Positions 8,795-18,053 are shown, counted from the first letter of the stretch. The stretch is 64,000 nt of DNA from CAWIVJ01 sp963839525 (GCA_963839525.1 CAWIVJ010000005.1:666891-730890), one strand, 5' to 3'. Translations and numbers: made by a program. The notes: generated by a model from the letters alone, not told the origin.

Positions 8795-8872
8795 ACCATA
8801 TATTTTAATATATTTTGACTAAAAGTAAAAAATGTAAATAAATTAAGCTCAATTATTTTCAATCTTCACATT

Positions 8873-9674
8873 TCACCCTTCAATCTGATAAGCCCAGGCA
8901 GAATGGTTATGAATACTTTCAAAAGCTTCGCAGTCTACTTCGAATGAATCAATAATTTTATTTTCTCTTAATTCTAAAACAACATCTCTCAAAATATCCT
9001 CAACAAATTTAGGATTTTTATACGCTTGTTCTGTTACAAACTTCTCATCTGTACGTTTCAATAAAGGATAAATTTCTGAGGAACCGTATTTTTCAATAAT
9101 TTTAATTAAGTCTTCAATCCAAATATGGTTTTCTTCTTTATAAGAAATTTTTACAGAAACAACGGCTCTTTGGTTATGTGCTCCGCATTCGGAAATTTCT
9201 TTAGAGCAAGGACAAAGAGTTGTCAATGGAACTTTTACTCCAAGTGTAAATTTATATCTTTCATTTTCCTTCCCGGGGTTTGATAGAATTCCATAGAAAA
9301 GAACAATCGTAGCTCATTGGTGAAGGAATTTTTGTTACAGGAGATTTTTTGTCGATAAAATATTTAAATTTGAATTCCAGTTCTCCGCTTTGAGCGTTTA
9401 ATTTTTTTATTATTGCAGCCAGGCAGCCTTTAATATCAACACCAAGAAGATTTTTGTTTTTCCATTCGCTCAAAACTTCAATAAATCTTGACATATGCGT
9501 ACCTTTATAATGTTTTGGCAAAGATACGCTTACTTTTGCTTTTGCGTTGACAACTTGGTTGGATTCATTTTTTCGTTGAATGATAAGAGGGAATTCAAGA
9601 TGTTTTATTCCAACTTTTTGGATATCTACTCCCCTTGTATCTTTTGAATTTTGTGTATCTTTAAGATTCCTCAT
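8873..9674 (-). pseudogene. folE2: GTP cyclohydrolase FolE2, interrupted by a single-base frameshift
   Basis: FolE2 (GTP cyclohydrolase IB) converts GTP to dihydroneopterin triphosphate for folate or queuosine-type pathways. The N-terminal part (KGTHMSRFIEVLSEW, IPSPMSYDCSF) lies in one frame up to a stop near 9261. The C-terminal part (VPLTTLCPCSKEISECGAHN and on) lies in another. Removing one base near 9296-9300, next to an AAAA run, restores SFYGILSNPGKENERYKFTL across the junction and gives a full-length 266-aa protein. Zn ligands and active-site residues are otherwise intact. It is therefore either a very recent mutation or a sequencing error. It follows the RWYDKDP-repeat gene by 2 bp and is probably in the same operon. 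Confidence 0.88.
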
Positions 9675-9676
9675 AG

Positions 9677-10012
9677 TTATTCTTCTAAGGTTAAATCTAT
9701 ATTTTCGAAACTTTGTTCTTCTAAAGCTAATAAAAGTTTTAAAGCAGCTTTTCTTTGAGTTTTTTTCGGCGCCATTCTTAAAAGTTCGATTGCTTTCATT
9801 ACAACAGGATCTTTATCATACCACCGGCTTCCTTTTTCCGAATACTCACTCATTATACTGTAGACATGCTCTATGACTTCACCTGCAACCTGCTCTTGAA
9901 GTTTTAAAATAAATTCAGCTGCTGAATTTTTTGTTTCATCACAGGATAATTTTAACAAATCTAAAGCTTCTTTTAAGATAGGATCTTTATCATACCAGCG
10001 TCTTTTTGACAT
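9677..10012 (-). CDS. two-repeat 'RWYDKDP' helical protein
   Basis: A 111-aa protein made of two copies of a ~58-residue unit. Each begins with RRWYDKDP or SRWYDKDP (residues 4-11 and 62-69), followed by an amphipathic helix (LKEALDLLKLS, VMKAIELLRMA) and a second helix rich in Ala, Lys and Leu. A paralogue with the same two-unit plan lies at 14956-15309. I do not recognise a named family. The conserved Trp-Tyr-Asp turn suggests a structural cap or binding site. It ends 2 bp before folE2 and is probably co-transcribed with it. Confidence 0.75.
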   Translation of the reverse strand: MSKRRWYDKDPILKEALDLLKLSCDETKNSAAEFILKLQEQVAGEVIEHVYSIMSEYSEKGSRWYDKDPVVMKAIELLRMAPKKTQRKAALKLLLALEEQSFENIDLTLEE

Positions 10013-10086
10013 AATTACCTCGCTTTTTTTACTACTTTATTTTAACACAAAATTTTTGTTTTATAATAATTATAAAAGAGGATAAA

Positions 10087-10527
10087 ATGAAAATACTCAT
10101 CATCAATGGACCAAATTTAAACATGCTTGGAGTAAGAGAACCTGAAAAGTACGGAAATACAACTCTTTCTGATATCGAAAAGGAGCTTTATGCTTATTCT
10201 TTTGAACTGGGAGTTGATATAGAAACGTTTCAAAGTAATATAGAGGGTGAAATTATAGATAAAATACAAAAAGCTCTGGGATTTTTCGACGGGATATTAA
10301 TTAATCCGGGAGGTTACACTCATACAAGCGTTGCTATAAGGGATGCTATTTCGTCTGTTAATTTGCCTTGTGTTGAAATTCATATGACAAATATTCATGC
10401 CAGAGAGGAATTCAGACAGAAATCTTTGATTGCACCTGTTTGTATTGGACAAATTTCCGGCTTCGGAAAAGAGAGCTATAGCTTGGGATTAAAAGCTTTA
10501 AATGATTATTTGAAGAAAGAAATTTAA
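10087..10527 (+). CDS. aroQ: type II 3-dehydroquinate dehydratase
   Basis: Third step of the shikimate pathway, 3-dehydroquinate to 3-dehydroshikimate. The 146-aa length is normal for the dodecameric type II enzyme. The family signatures are all present: NGPNLNMLGVREPEKYG with the catalytic Tyr near residue 21, INPGGYTHTSVAIRDAI, and EIHMTNIHAREEFRQKS with the catalytic His. It belongs to the same aromatic pathway as the two DAHP synthases at 17-19 kb and pheA at 12.6 kb, although the genes are not in one operon. Confidence 0.96.
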   Translation: MKILIINGPNLNMLGVREPEKYGNTTLSDIEKELYAYSFELGVDIETFQSNIEGEIIDKIQKALGFFDGILINPGGYTHTSVAIRDAISSVNLPCVEIHMTNIHAREEFRQKSLIAPVCIGQISGFGKESYSLGLKALNDYLKKEI

Positions 10528-10614
10528 ATTTTACTATACGCTTTCATTTTACATAAAATCTCTGAAAATAAAAAATGGCCCTTTTATACAATTATTTTTA
10601 ATTTCTGTAACAAA

Positions 10615-10642
10615 TTGAAAAAATTTTCTTTTGATGTATGAT
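10615..10642 (+). promoter_or_regulatory. probable promoter of atpD-atpC
   Basis: TTGAAA (10615-10620), 16 bp, then TATGAT (10637-10642), 35 nt before the atpD ATG. This is a reasonable sigma-70-type match in the only gap upstream of the operon. Confidence 0.45.
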
Positions 10643-10676
10643 AATTGTGTGAAAAAGATTTATATGAGGGTTGGAA

Positions 10677-12083
10677 ATGGAAACATTGACTAAGAATGAA
10701 GGGTTAATTTCACAGATAATTGGACCTGTTATTGACGTTGAATTTCAGCAGGGAGAGCTTCCTGAAATTTATAATGCTTTAAAAATTACAAAAGATGACG
10801 GAACAGTAGTTACTGCAGAAGTTCAGCAAATGTTAGGCTCAAATAAGGTTAGAACGGTTGCTATGTCTTCAACTGACGGGCTTAGACGTGGAATGAAAGT
10901 AATTGACACGAAAGATTCAATAAAAATTCCTGTCGGAAAGCCTATTTTAGGAAGAATTTTAAACGTTATCGGAGAACCGGTTGATGAACTTGGACCTATT
11001 GAAACTCAGGATTATTTGCCAATCCACAGAGAATCACCAAAATTGATTGATCAAAATACAGATATAGAAATTTTAGAAACAGGCATTAAGGCAATTGATT
11101 TATTGCAGCCTTACCAAAAAGGCGGAAAAATAGGACTTTTTGGTGGTGCCGGAGTAGGAAAAACAGTTCTTATTATGGAATTAATCCATAATATTGCACT
11201 TGAGCATTCAGGGGTTTCCGTTTTTGGAGGTGTCGGAGAAAGAACACGTGAAGGAAACGATCTTTGGAATGAAATGAAAGAATCCGAAGTTCTAGATAAA
11301 GTTGCTCTTATTTACGGGCAAATGAATGAACCGCCCGGAGCCAGAATGAGAGTAGGTCTTTCAGCTTTGACCGCTGCAGAATATTTTAGAGATTTTTCAA
11401 AACAGGACGTATTATTATTTATTGATAATATTTTTAGATTTACTCAGGCAGGTTCTGAAGTATCGGCTCTTTTAGGTCGTATGCCTTCAGCGGTTGGTTA
11501 TCAGCCGACACTTGCGACTGAAATGGGAGAATTGCAAGAACGAATTACATCAACAAAAGACGGTTCAATTACGTCTGTTCAAGCGATTTATGTACCTGCC
11601 GACGATTTAACAGACCCTGCACCTGCTACAACCTTTTCTCACCTTGATGCATCAACCGTTCTATCAAGACAAATTGCCTCTTTAGGCATTTATCCGGCAG
11701 TTGATCCATTGGCCTCAAACTCAAGAGTGCTTGATCCTAACATAATAGGCGAGGAACACTATAATATAACAAGGCATGTTCTTGAAATCCTTCAAAAATA
11801 TAAAGAATTGCAAGATATTATAGCAATTTTAGGTATGGATGAATTATCAGAAGAAGACAAAGAAATAGTTAACAGAGCCAGAAAAATCCAAAGATTTTTA
11901 TCTCAGCCGTTCTTTGTTGCAGAAAAGTTTTCAGGTATGGAAGGTAAGTATGTTAAATTAGAAGAGACAATAAAAGGTTTTAAAGAGATTATTGAAGGAA
12001 AACATGATAGTTTACCTGAACAAGCATTTTATATGGTCGGTACAATTGAAGAAGCTGTTGAGAAAGCAAAACAATTGCAGTAA
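10677..12083 (+). CDS. atpD: F1F0 ATP synthase subunit beta
   Basis: Catalytic subunit of the F1 sector, 468 aa from the ATG at 10677. I prefer this to a TTG two codons earlier, because the GAGGG ribosome site is 7 nt from the ATG but only 1 nt from the TTG. Walker A is GGAGVGKT, followed by GERTREGND, the Walker B strand LLFIDNIFRFTQAGSE, and ALLGRMPSAVGYQPTL. All catalytic residues are present. Only atpC follows it, and the alpha, gamma, delta, a, b and c genes are not in the window. This beta-epsilon pair apart from the main cluster is the cyanobacterial arrangement. Confidence 0.97.
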   Translation: METLTKNEGLISQIIGPVIDVEFQQGELPEIYNALKITKDDGTVVTAEVQQMLGSNKVRTVAMSSTDGLRRGMKVIDTKDSIKIPVGKPILGRILNVIGEPVDELGPIETQDYLPIHRESPKLIDQNTDIEILETGIKAIDLLQPYQKGGKIGLFGGAGVGKTVLIMELIHNIALEHSGVSVFGGVGERTREGNDLWNEMKESEVLDKVALIYGQMNEPPGARMRVGLSALTAAEYFRDFSKQDVLLFIDNIFRFTQAGSEVSALLGRMPSAVGYQPTLATEMGELQERITSTKDGSITSVQAIYVPADDLTDPAPATTFSHLDASTVLSRQIASLGIYPAVDPLASNSRVLDPNIIGEEHYNITRHVLEILQKYKELQDIIAILGMDELSEEDKEIVNRARKIQRFLSQPFFVAEKFSGMEGKYVKLEETIKGFKEIIEGKHDSLPEQAFYMVGTIEEAVEKAKQLQ

Positions 12084-12191
12084 AAATTATAAGGTGATAG
12101 AGTGAAAGTTTATAATAACATTTAATGATTTCTTTTATTAAGTTAAATTTAACTTATAACCTCATAATCTTATAAACTAAAGGATATAAAA

Positions 12192-12599
12192 ATGTCAGAC
12201 AAAAAATTGCACTTAAAAATTACAACACACGAAAAAGTTGTTTTTGATGAAGATGTTGATGAAATTTATACAAAAGGAACCGAAGGGGAATTTGGAATTT
12301 TGCCCGGACATATTCCTTTTATGTCAGCTCTTGATATTGGTGTTACGAAGGTTGTTATCGACGGTAAAGTTGAAAAATTTACAACTATGGGCGGAGTTTT
12401 TCAGCTTACAGGCAACGAAGCTTTAATTTTAACACAGGCGGCAGAAAAATCTGAAGAAATTGATATTGAAAGAGCTGAAGAAGCAAAAAAACGTGCTTTG
12501 GAAAAACTTGAAGAATGTGATGATACTACTGATGTTCAGCGTGCAGAAATAGCTCTTGCAAAAGCTTTTGCAAGACTAAAAGCTTCAGGAAAAGGATAA
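12192..12599 (+). CDS. atpC: F1F0 ATP synthase subunit epsilon
   Basis: Central-stalk subunit that couples F1 to the c-ring and can inhibit ATP hydrolysis. It has 135 aa. The N-terminal beta-sandwich carries the conserved GEFGILPGHIPFMSALDIG, and a C-terminal helical hairpin (AEEAKKRALEKLEE and AEIALAKAFARLKA) follows. It lies 108 bp after atpD on the same strand, a wider gap than usual but with no clear terminator, so the two are probably co-transcribed. Confidence 0.95.
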   Translation: MSDKKLHLKITTHEKVVFDEDVDEIYTKGTEGEFGILPGHIPFMSALDIGVTKVVIDGKVEKFTTMGGVFQLTGNEALILTQAAEKSEEIDIERAEEAKKRALEKLEECDDTTDVQRAEIALAKAFARLKASGKG

Positions 12600-12649
12600 A
12601 ACTAAAAACAAATCTCTAAAAAAATGCTTTAATTCTCTTTTTATTTAAT

Positions 12650-13501
12650 TTACCAGCGTTCATATGAACCGACCAGTCTATAATATTGCGTCTGTTTTTT
12701 AATTTCTTCCATTACTTTAGCAATTTTTTCATCGGTTATGTGTCCTTCAAAATCAACAAAGAAAGTATATTCTCCAAATTTAACTTTTGATGGACGAGAA
12801 TCGATGTAAGATAAATTTATTTTGAAATCATGGAAAATTTTTAAAACTTCAAGCAAAGCGCCAGGTTTATTTGCTGTTGAAAAAGCAAGAGTTGTATAGT
12901 CTTTACTTGTTTTTGGAGTTTCAAAATCACCGATTAGTGCAAATCTTGTTTTGTTGTCGGGATCATCATTGATATTTTGTTTTAGAATGTTTAAATTATA
13001 TATTTGGGCGGTTTTCTCACTTCCTATTGCAGCGTATGTTAAATTATAATCTTCCAGTTTTCTTGCAGCTTCAGCAGTGCTTGCAGTTTCAATAATATTT
13101 AAATGCCTTGGCATTTCATTGTAGATAAAATTCTGGCATTGACCTAATGCCTGCGGATGGGAAATTATTCCTGTTATGCAATAAAGCTCTGTTGTTTTTG
13201 ATAAGAGACAATGATGAATAGGCATTATAACTTCAGATAAGATTTTTATGTTTGTGTTTTTAGTTCTTATAAGATTATCAATAGTCTCCCTAACGGCACC
13301 TTCAATAGAGTTTTCAATAGGCAAAACTCCTACAGAACAAGGATTTTCATCTATAAATTCCAATACCTGCTTAATTGTTTTCATTGGTTCTTGATAAACA
13401 CTAATTTTATATTTTTCGCAAAAAACATCTTTTGCCATTTCAGTATAAGAGCCCCCCGGACCTAGATACGCAACTTTTTGAACTGATTCTAAAAATGACA
13501 T
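12650..13501 (-). CDS. pheA: prephenate dehydratase
   Basis: Converts prephenate to phenylpyruvate in phenylalanine synthesis. It is a 283-aa stand-alone enzyme without a chorismate mutase domain. The catalytic periplasmic-binding-like domain (residues 9-190) carries YLGPGGSYTEMA, PIENSIEGAV and the TRFALIG motif (185-191) with the catalytic Thr-Arg-Phe. A C-terminal ACT domain (about 203-280) has KPGALLEVL and DSRPSK, the Phe-binding site, so feedback inhibition by phenylalanine is expected from the family. It is divergent from the phosphohexomutase gene. Confidence 0.96.
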   Translation of the reverse strand: MSFLESVQKVAYLGPGGSYTEMAKDVFCEKYKISVYQEPMKTIKQVLEFIDENPCSVGVLPIENSIEGAVRETIDNLIRTKNTNIKILSEVIMPIHHCLLSKTTELYCITGIISHPQALGQCQNFIYNEMPRHLNIIETASTAEAARKLEDYNLTYAAIGSEKTAQIYNLNILKQNINDDPDNKTRFALIGDFETPKTSKDYTTLAFSTANKPGALLEVLKIFHDFKINLSYIDSRPSKVKFGEYTFFVDFEGHITDEKIAKVMEEIKKQTQYYRLVGSYERW

Positions 13502-13583
13502 TTGTAAAAACTTCCTATTCTTGATATTATTATTGTTGGGCTTTTTACCCTAACAATATTAATTTTACAAAAAGGTTTAGATT

Positions 13584-14954
13584 ATGGCAAATATTAAATT
13601 TGGAACAGACGGATGGCGTGCAATTACAGGTGAGGACTTCAATACACAAAATGTTGAAATTGTTACAATTGCAATTGGAAAATATATTTTTGAAACTTTT
13701 GGGATTAAGAAAAAAATATTGATTGGATTTGATTCAAGAAACATGGCTAACGAATTTGCGTATCAATGTGCAAATTTGCTTGCTATGGCAGGTTTTGAGG
13801 TTATTTTAAGCAAAGAAGTTGTTCCTACACCTATTTTAGCTTATAGTGCAAAACTTTATAATGCATGTGCAATTATGTTTACGGCATCTCATAATCCGCC
13901 AAAATATTTGGGAATGAAATTTATTCCTGATTATGCAGGTCCTGCAACTGACAAAATAACAAAAACAATTATGGACAATTTAGGGAAGAAAATTTCTCAA
14001 GGTAACGGAAAAATAGAAAAATTCAATTTTAAACAGCCTTATTTTAAACATTTGCAAAAATTAATCGATTTTGAAAAAATTAAAACACTTAAAACTAATA
14101 TAATTTTTGACGGGCTTTATTCAACCACAATAGGATATTTTGATAAAATTTTGGATGAATACTCAATTCCTTATCAGTCTCTTCATATGGAACATGATCC
14201 GAATTTTGGCGGAGGCATGCCTGAACCAAAGCCAAAATATTTAAAAGAATTAATAGAAAAAGTAAAATCTGAGCCTAATTCAATTGGACTTTCAAATGAT
14301 GGTGACGGAGACAGGTTCGGAGTTATAAATGAAAACGGGGAATGGGTTTCTCCAATTGAAATTATAGCAATTCTTCTTTTATATTTAAAAAATAATAAAA
14401 ATTTACAAGGTCCTATAATTAAAACCGTTAGTACAGGAGGGCTTTTAGATAAAATTGCTCAAAAACTGAATATAGAAATAATAGAAACACCTGTAGGTTT
14501 TAAATATGTTGGTGAAGCAATGAGAAAGAATAATGCTATAATAGGTGGAGAAGAATCCGGCGGGCTAAGTATTCAAGGACATATTCCCGAAAAAGACGGA
14601 ATTTTGGCAAATCTTTTAATTCTTGAAGTAATGGCTGTTAAAAATAGGTCTCTTGTAGAACTTCAGGAAGAAGTTTATGAAGTTGCGGGGATGAAATTTT
14701 TTAATGACCGAATTGATTTAAAGCTGGAGAGTCAGGAACAAGTGAGAACTTCGCTTGAAAAAACAAGAAATATAAGAAATATAGGAGATTTTAAAGTTGT
14801 TGAAGTTAAGACAAAAGACGGAATAAAACTCTGTTTTGAAGATACAAGCTGGATTTTGGTTCGTTCAAGCGGAACAGAACCATTATTAAGAATTTACTTT
14901 GAAAGTAACAATTTAGAAAAACTTAAACAATTAAAAGATAAATTTATATTGTAG
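13584..14954 (+). CDS. phosphoglucomutase/phosphomannomutase family protein
   Basis: Alpha-D-phosphohexomutase, 456 aa, four domains. It starts with IKFGTDGWRAITGEDF. The phosphoserine loop is FTASHNPPKYLG (near residue 100), the metal site is NDGDGDRFG (near 240), the sugar-recognition loop is GGEESGG, and the C-terminal phosphate site is VRSSGTEPLLR. FGTDGWRAI is more typical of phosphogluco/mannomutase than of GlmM (which has FGTDGVRG), so sugar-phosphate isomerisation for glycogen or cell-surface sugars is more likely than glucosamine metabolism. Exact substrate specificity cannot be read from the sequence. Confidence 0.93.
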   Translation: MANIKFGTDGWRAITGEDFNTQNVEIVTIAIGKYIFETFGIKKKILIGFDSRNMANEFAYQCANLLAMAGFEVILSKEVVPTPILAYSAKLYNACAIMFTASHNPPKYLGMKFIPDYAGPATDKITKTIMDNLGKKISQGNGKIEKFNFKQPYFKHLQKLIDFEKIKTLKTNIIFDGLYSTTIGYFDKILDEYSIPYQSLHMEHDPNFGGGMPEPKPKYLKELIEKVKSEPNSIGLSNDGDGDRFGVINENGEWVSPIEIIAILLLYLKNNKNLQGPIIKTVSTGGLLDKIAQKLNIEIIETPVGFKYVGEAMRKNNAIIGGEESGGLSIQGHIPEKDGILANLLILEVMAVKNRSLVELQEEVYEVAGMKFFNDRIDLKLESQEQVRTSLEKTRNIRNIGDFKVVEVKTKDGIKLCFEDTSWILVRSSGTEPLLRIYFESNNLEKLKQLKDKFIL

Positions 14955-14955
14955 T

Positions 14956-15309
14956 TTATTCGCCTTTAATCTTATCAACAACCATTTTTGCTATTTCTTT
15001 GGCAATGATTTTTTGTGTTGATTCAGGACAATTTTGTAACATATTCATTGCTGTTTTTAGGGTTGAATCTATATCATACCAGCGATTATTTCTTTCTTCT
15101 TCAACTCCGGCTTCAACAGCGGAGATAATGTCTTCTATTGCTTCATATTCAGAATTTTCAATATTATGCTCAATTATAATTTTTATTAAGTTTAGTGATA
15201 TTTTTATTTGAGTTTCATCACCTGATTGTTCTAAAGTTTTTACAGCTGAAGACAAAACGGGGTCTTTATCGTACCAGCGCCTAAAGTTTGAACTATATTC
15301 CTCTTTCAT
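14956..15309 (-). CDS. two-repeat 'RWYDKDP' helical protein, paralogue
   Basis: A 117-aa paralogue of the protein at 9677-10012. Repeat 1 starts RRWYDKDPVLSSAVKTLEQ (residues 10-28) with a following DETQ turn. Repeat 2 starts RWYDIDSTLKTAMNMLQ (76-92), where the DKDP part has drifted to DIDS. The intervening helices are acidic (EAIEDIISAVEAGVEEE). It lies 20 bp after fixX on the same strand and probably ends the fixC-fixX operon. The family is not recognised. Both copies are the partner of an unrelated metabolic operon, which hints at a general helper role. Confidence 0.7.
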   Translation of the reverse strand: MKEEYSSNFRRWYDKDPVLSSAVKTLEQSGDETQIKISLNLIKIIIEHNIENSEYEAIEDIISAVEAGVEEERNNRWYDIDSTLKTAMNMLQNCPESTQKIIAKEIAKMVVDKIKGE

Positions 15310-15329
15310 TTTATTCCTCGCTTTTCTCT

Positions 15330-15629
15330 TTATCCATGTTTAAAGGTAACACCTTTATCGCCTTTAGGATAATGCCAATCAATGCATTTTTTTTCACAAG
15401 CAATCCGGCATGCTCCGCATTCTAAACAATTTTCGTATCCAATAATAAGTTTTTTATTTTCTTCATCCCATTCATAAACCTTTGCTGGACAAATATAAGT
15501 ACAGATTTTTGAATTACAAATTAGACACTGTGCTTCATCCGGTTTCAAATGAGGTTTTTCATCAGGAACATATTTAACTTTTGATAACTTATCATCAATA
15601 TTTGATTGAGAAATTTTTTCGTCTGTCAT
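15330..15629 (-). CDS. fixX: FixX-like ferredoxin
   Basis: A 99-aa ferredoxin-like protein that would carry electrons to or from the FixC flavoprotein. The Cys clusters CLICNSKICTYICPAKVYEW and CLECGACRIACEKKC fit the FixX layout, in which one [4Fe-4S] cluster is well formed and the extra Cys residues vary. An N-terminal ~35-residue extension precedes them. Its ATG overlaps the fixC stop by one base (TAATG), so the two are translationally coupled. The ETF genes fixA and fixB are not in the window. Confidence 0.9.
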   Translation of the reverse strand: MTDEKISQSNIDDKLSKVKYVPDEKPHLKPDEAQCLICNSKICTYICPAKVYEWDEENKKLIIGYENCLECGACRIACEKKCIDWHYPKGDKGVTFKHG

Positions 15630-16927
15630 TACTTTAAAACTCCAAAAATAATTTTTATAAAACCAAAAGCATCTTTAAATAGTTCTAAAATACTTCTGTC
15701 AGCAAAAATACTTTTAATAAAACCATGATATTTATTACGTTTTGGTATACTATCAACAGATGTAAACATTTTGAAAAATTCTGCGATTTTTTTAGGATAA
15801 TATTTCAGGTAAGATTTTGAACGGTTATGGAGAATATCCATCAGGTTTTTGTAAGATTTTAAATCTTTTATTATAAAAGAATTTTCAAGCTTTTTTTGAT
15901 AAAGGGCTAAACTATTAGCACTAAAATCATCTTTGTTTATTGCTTCAATTGTTGATTCACCGGCTAATTTTCCACTAATCATTGCTAAGTTTGTCCCTTC
16001 CCAATGAAGATTATTTACAAGCATTGCGGAATCACCAACAACTAAAACACCGTCTGAATAAAGTTTTGGTAATTTTTTATAACCGCCTTCGGGAATTAAG
16101 TGGGCAGAATATTCAATTAATTCACCGCCTTTTATAAAAGGTTGAAAAGTCGGGTGAGATTTTATTTTGTCTAAAAGTTCATAAGGTTTAAGTTTTCTTT
16201 TTACAAGTTCTTCTAAACTAATACCCAAGCCTATAGAAAGAGTTTCTTTATTAGTATAAACATAGCCTAAACCAAGCATTCCCAGCATTGGTTCGCCAAA
16301 TATTTCATAGATTGCACCCTCACCGTCTGCCAGATTAAACCGTTCTTCGATTGTTTCTTTTCCGAGTTTGATAACTTCTTTTACCCCAAGAGCAACATCT
16401 TTCGGTTTAATTTCTTTTCTAAGACCAATTTGCTTTGCGAGCATAGAATTAACGCCGTCAGCTAAAATAACAATATCTGCAAAATATTCTTCAAGCTCTG
16501 TTTTAACTCCTACAACCTTATTTTCTTTGACAATTAATTCTTTAACAAGTGTTTCTGTAGCAAGAACAACTCCTGCTTTTTGAGCTTCTTGCGCCATCCA
16601 TCTGTCAAATTTAGAACGAACAACAGAATAACTGCTGTAAGATTCTTCTTCTTTTGAAATATAATTAACTGAAACAGATTCTTTTTCAGTACACATAATA
16701 TATTTATGTGCAACAGTTTTTCTTTCAAGCGGAGCAGATTCTTCAAAATCAGGAAAAATTTCTTTTGTAGGCTGAGTATAAATTGCTCCGCCAAAAACAT
16801 TTTTGCTGCCTGAAAAACTTCCGCGTTCAATTAAAACAACTTTTTTACCTGCCCTTGCAATTGTAACTGCTGCAGAAACACCTGCCGGGCCGCCTCCTAC
16901 AACTATAACTTCGGTTTTGTTTTTCAT
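15629..16927 (-). CDS. fixC: FixC-like electron-transfer-flavoprotein:quinone oxidoreductase
   Basis: FAD-dependent, membrane-associated oxidoreductase of the FixC/ETF-QO family, 432 aa. The N-terminal dinucleotide fold is VIVVGGGPAGVSAAVTIARA. The middle part has GVVLATETLVKELIV and ADGVNSMLAKQIG. The FAD-binding loop near the C-terminus is GVLVVGDSAMLVNNLHWEG. I place the start at the ATG at 16927, which has a GGAG site 7 nt upstream. An in-frame ATG 39 bp earlier adds an unconserved leader. With FixX it forms a module that moves electrons between ETF-like carriers and quinone or ferredoxin. Confidence 0.9.
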   Translation of the reverse strand: MKNKTEVIVVGGGPAGVSAAVTIARAGKKVVLIERGSFSGSKNVFGGAIYTQPTKEIFPDFEESAPLERKTVAHKYIMCTEKESVSVNYISKEEESYSSYSVVRSKFDRWMAQEAQKAGVVLATETLVKELIVKENKVVGVKTELEEYFADIVILADGVNSMLAKQIGLRKEIKPKDVALGVKEVIKLGKETIEERFNLADGEGAIYEIFGEPMLGMLGLGYVYTNKETLSIGLGISLEELVKRKLKPYELLDKIKSHPTFQPFIKGGELIEYSAHLIPEGGYKKLPKLYSDGVLVVGDSAMLVNNLHWEGTNLAMISGKLAGESTIEAINKDDFSANSLALYQKKLENSFIIKDLKSYKNLMDILHNRSKSYLKYYPKKIAEFFKMFTSVDSIPKRNKYHGFIKSIFADRSILELFKDAFGFIKIIFGVLK

Positions 16928-17039
16928 ATTGTACTCCAAAATATAAGGCAATTGTACAATAAACATTTAAGTTTGTAAATTATTTGTATTTATTATAAGT
17001 TAAATTAATAAAATATAAATAGCAAGGAGGATATTTAAA

Positions 17040-18053
17040 ATGTTAATTATAATGCGCCAAGGAAGCAATAATAAAGAAACAGAACAAGTAAAAGTATTTA
17101 TTGAAAAAAGGGGATTTACTGCACATATTTCAATTGGAGAAATGCACACAGTAATAGGTGCAGTAGGCGAAAAAGTCATTGACCCGAGAGAAATAGAACT
17201 TTTAGAAGGCGTAAAAGAAGTAATAAGAATAACTTCAAACTATAAACTTTCAAGTAGAGTTTTTCAACCTGAAGACACTGTTATAACGGTCAACGGTATC
17301 AAATTCGGCGGTAATAATTTAGGACTTATTGCCGGTCCCTGCACAGTTGAAAGCTATGAACAAATGGATAAAACCGCAGCAGCTCTCAAAAAATCAGGTG
17401 TGAAAATTCTAAGAGGCGGAGCTTTTAAACCCAGAACTTCTCCTTATTCTTTTCAGGGACTTGGAGAAGAAGGGCTTGAAATAATAAGAGAAGTTGCTGA
17501 TAAGTACAAAATGGCAGTTACTTCCGAAGTTATGGAAATTTCTCAAATTCCTTTATTTGAAAAATATGTTGATATTTTGCAAGTAGGCGCGAGAAATATG
17601 CAGAATTTCAACCTGCTCAAAGAACTGGGACAGATTAGAAAGCCTGTGATGATAAAAAGGGGTCTTTCGGCCACCTTTGAAGAGTGGTTAATGTCGGCAG
17701 AATACATCATGGCAGGCGGAAACCGAGAAGTTATGCTTTGTGAAAGAGGCATAAGAACATTTGAAAGAGTTACCAGAAATACTCTGGATTTATCAGCTAT
17801 CCCTGTTATTAAAAAAATCAGTCATCTGCCTATTTTAATAGATCCAAGCCATGGAACAGGTTTAAGGGATAAGGTTGTGCCTATGTCCAGAGCCTCCGTA
17901 GCAGCAGGTTGCGACGGTTTGATTATTGAGGTTCACTATGACCCTGATACAGCTCTTTGTGACGGCGCACAATCATTATATCCGGAACAATACAGCAAGC
18001 TTTATCATGATATTAAAAAAATTGCTCCCATTGTAAGTAAAAAGGTGTTGTAA
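17040..18053 (+). CDS. aroF: DAHP synthase (type I-beta), copy 1
   Basis: First step of the shikimate pathway: phosphoenolpyruvate plus erythrose 4-phosphate to DAHP. It has 337 aa with an N-terminal ferredoxin-like regulatory domain (about 1-75) and a TIM-barrel core with LIAGPCTVESYEQM, KILRGGAFKPRTSPYSFQG, VMIKRGLSATFEEW and ILIDPSHGTG. The ribosome site AAGGAGG is very strong. From codon 33 to just past the stop it is 99.5% identical in DNA to copy 2, while the first 32 codons differ at many positions (MLIIMRQGSNNKETEQVKVF here). The N-terminal domain binds feedback inhibitors in this family, so the copies may differ in regulation. Confidence 0.95.
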   Translation: MLIIMRQGSNNKETEQVKVFIEKRGFTAHISIGEMHTVIGAVGEKVIDPREIELLEGVKEVIRITSNYKLSSRVFQPEDTVITVNGIKFGGNNLGLIAGPCTVESYEQMDKTAAALKKSGVKILRGGAFKPRTSPYSFQGLGEEGLEIIREVADKYKMAVTSEVMEISQIPLFEKYVDILQVGARNMQNFNLLKELGQIRKPVMIKRGLSATFEEWLMSAEYIMAGGNREVMLCERGIRTFERVTRNTLDLSAIPVIKKISHLPILIDPSHGTGLRDKVVPMSRASVAAGCDGLIIEVHYDPDTALCDGAQSLYPEQYSKLYHDIKKIAPIVSKKVL

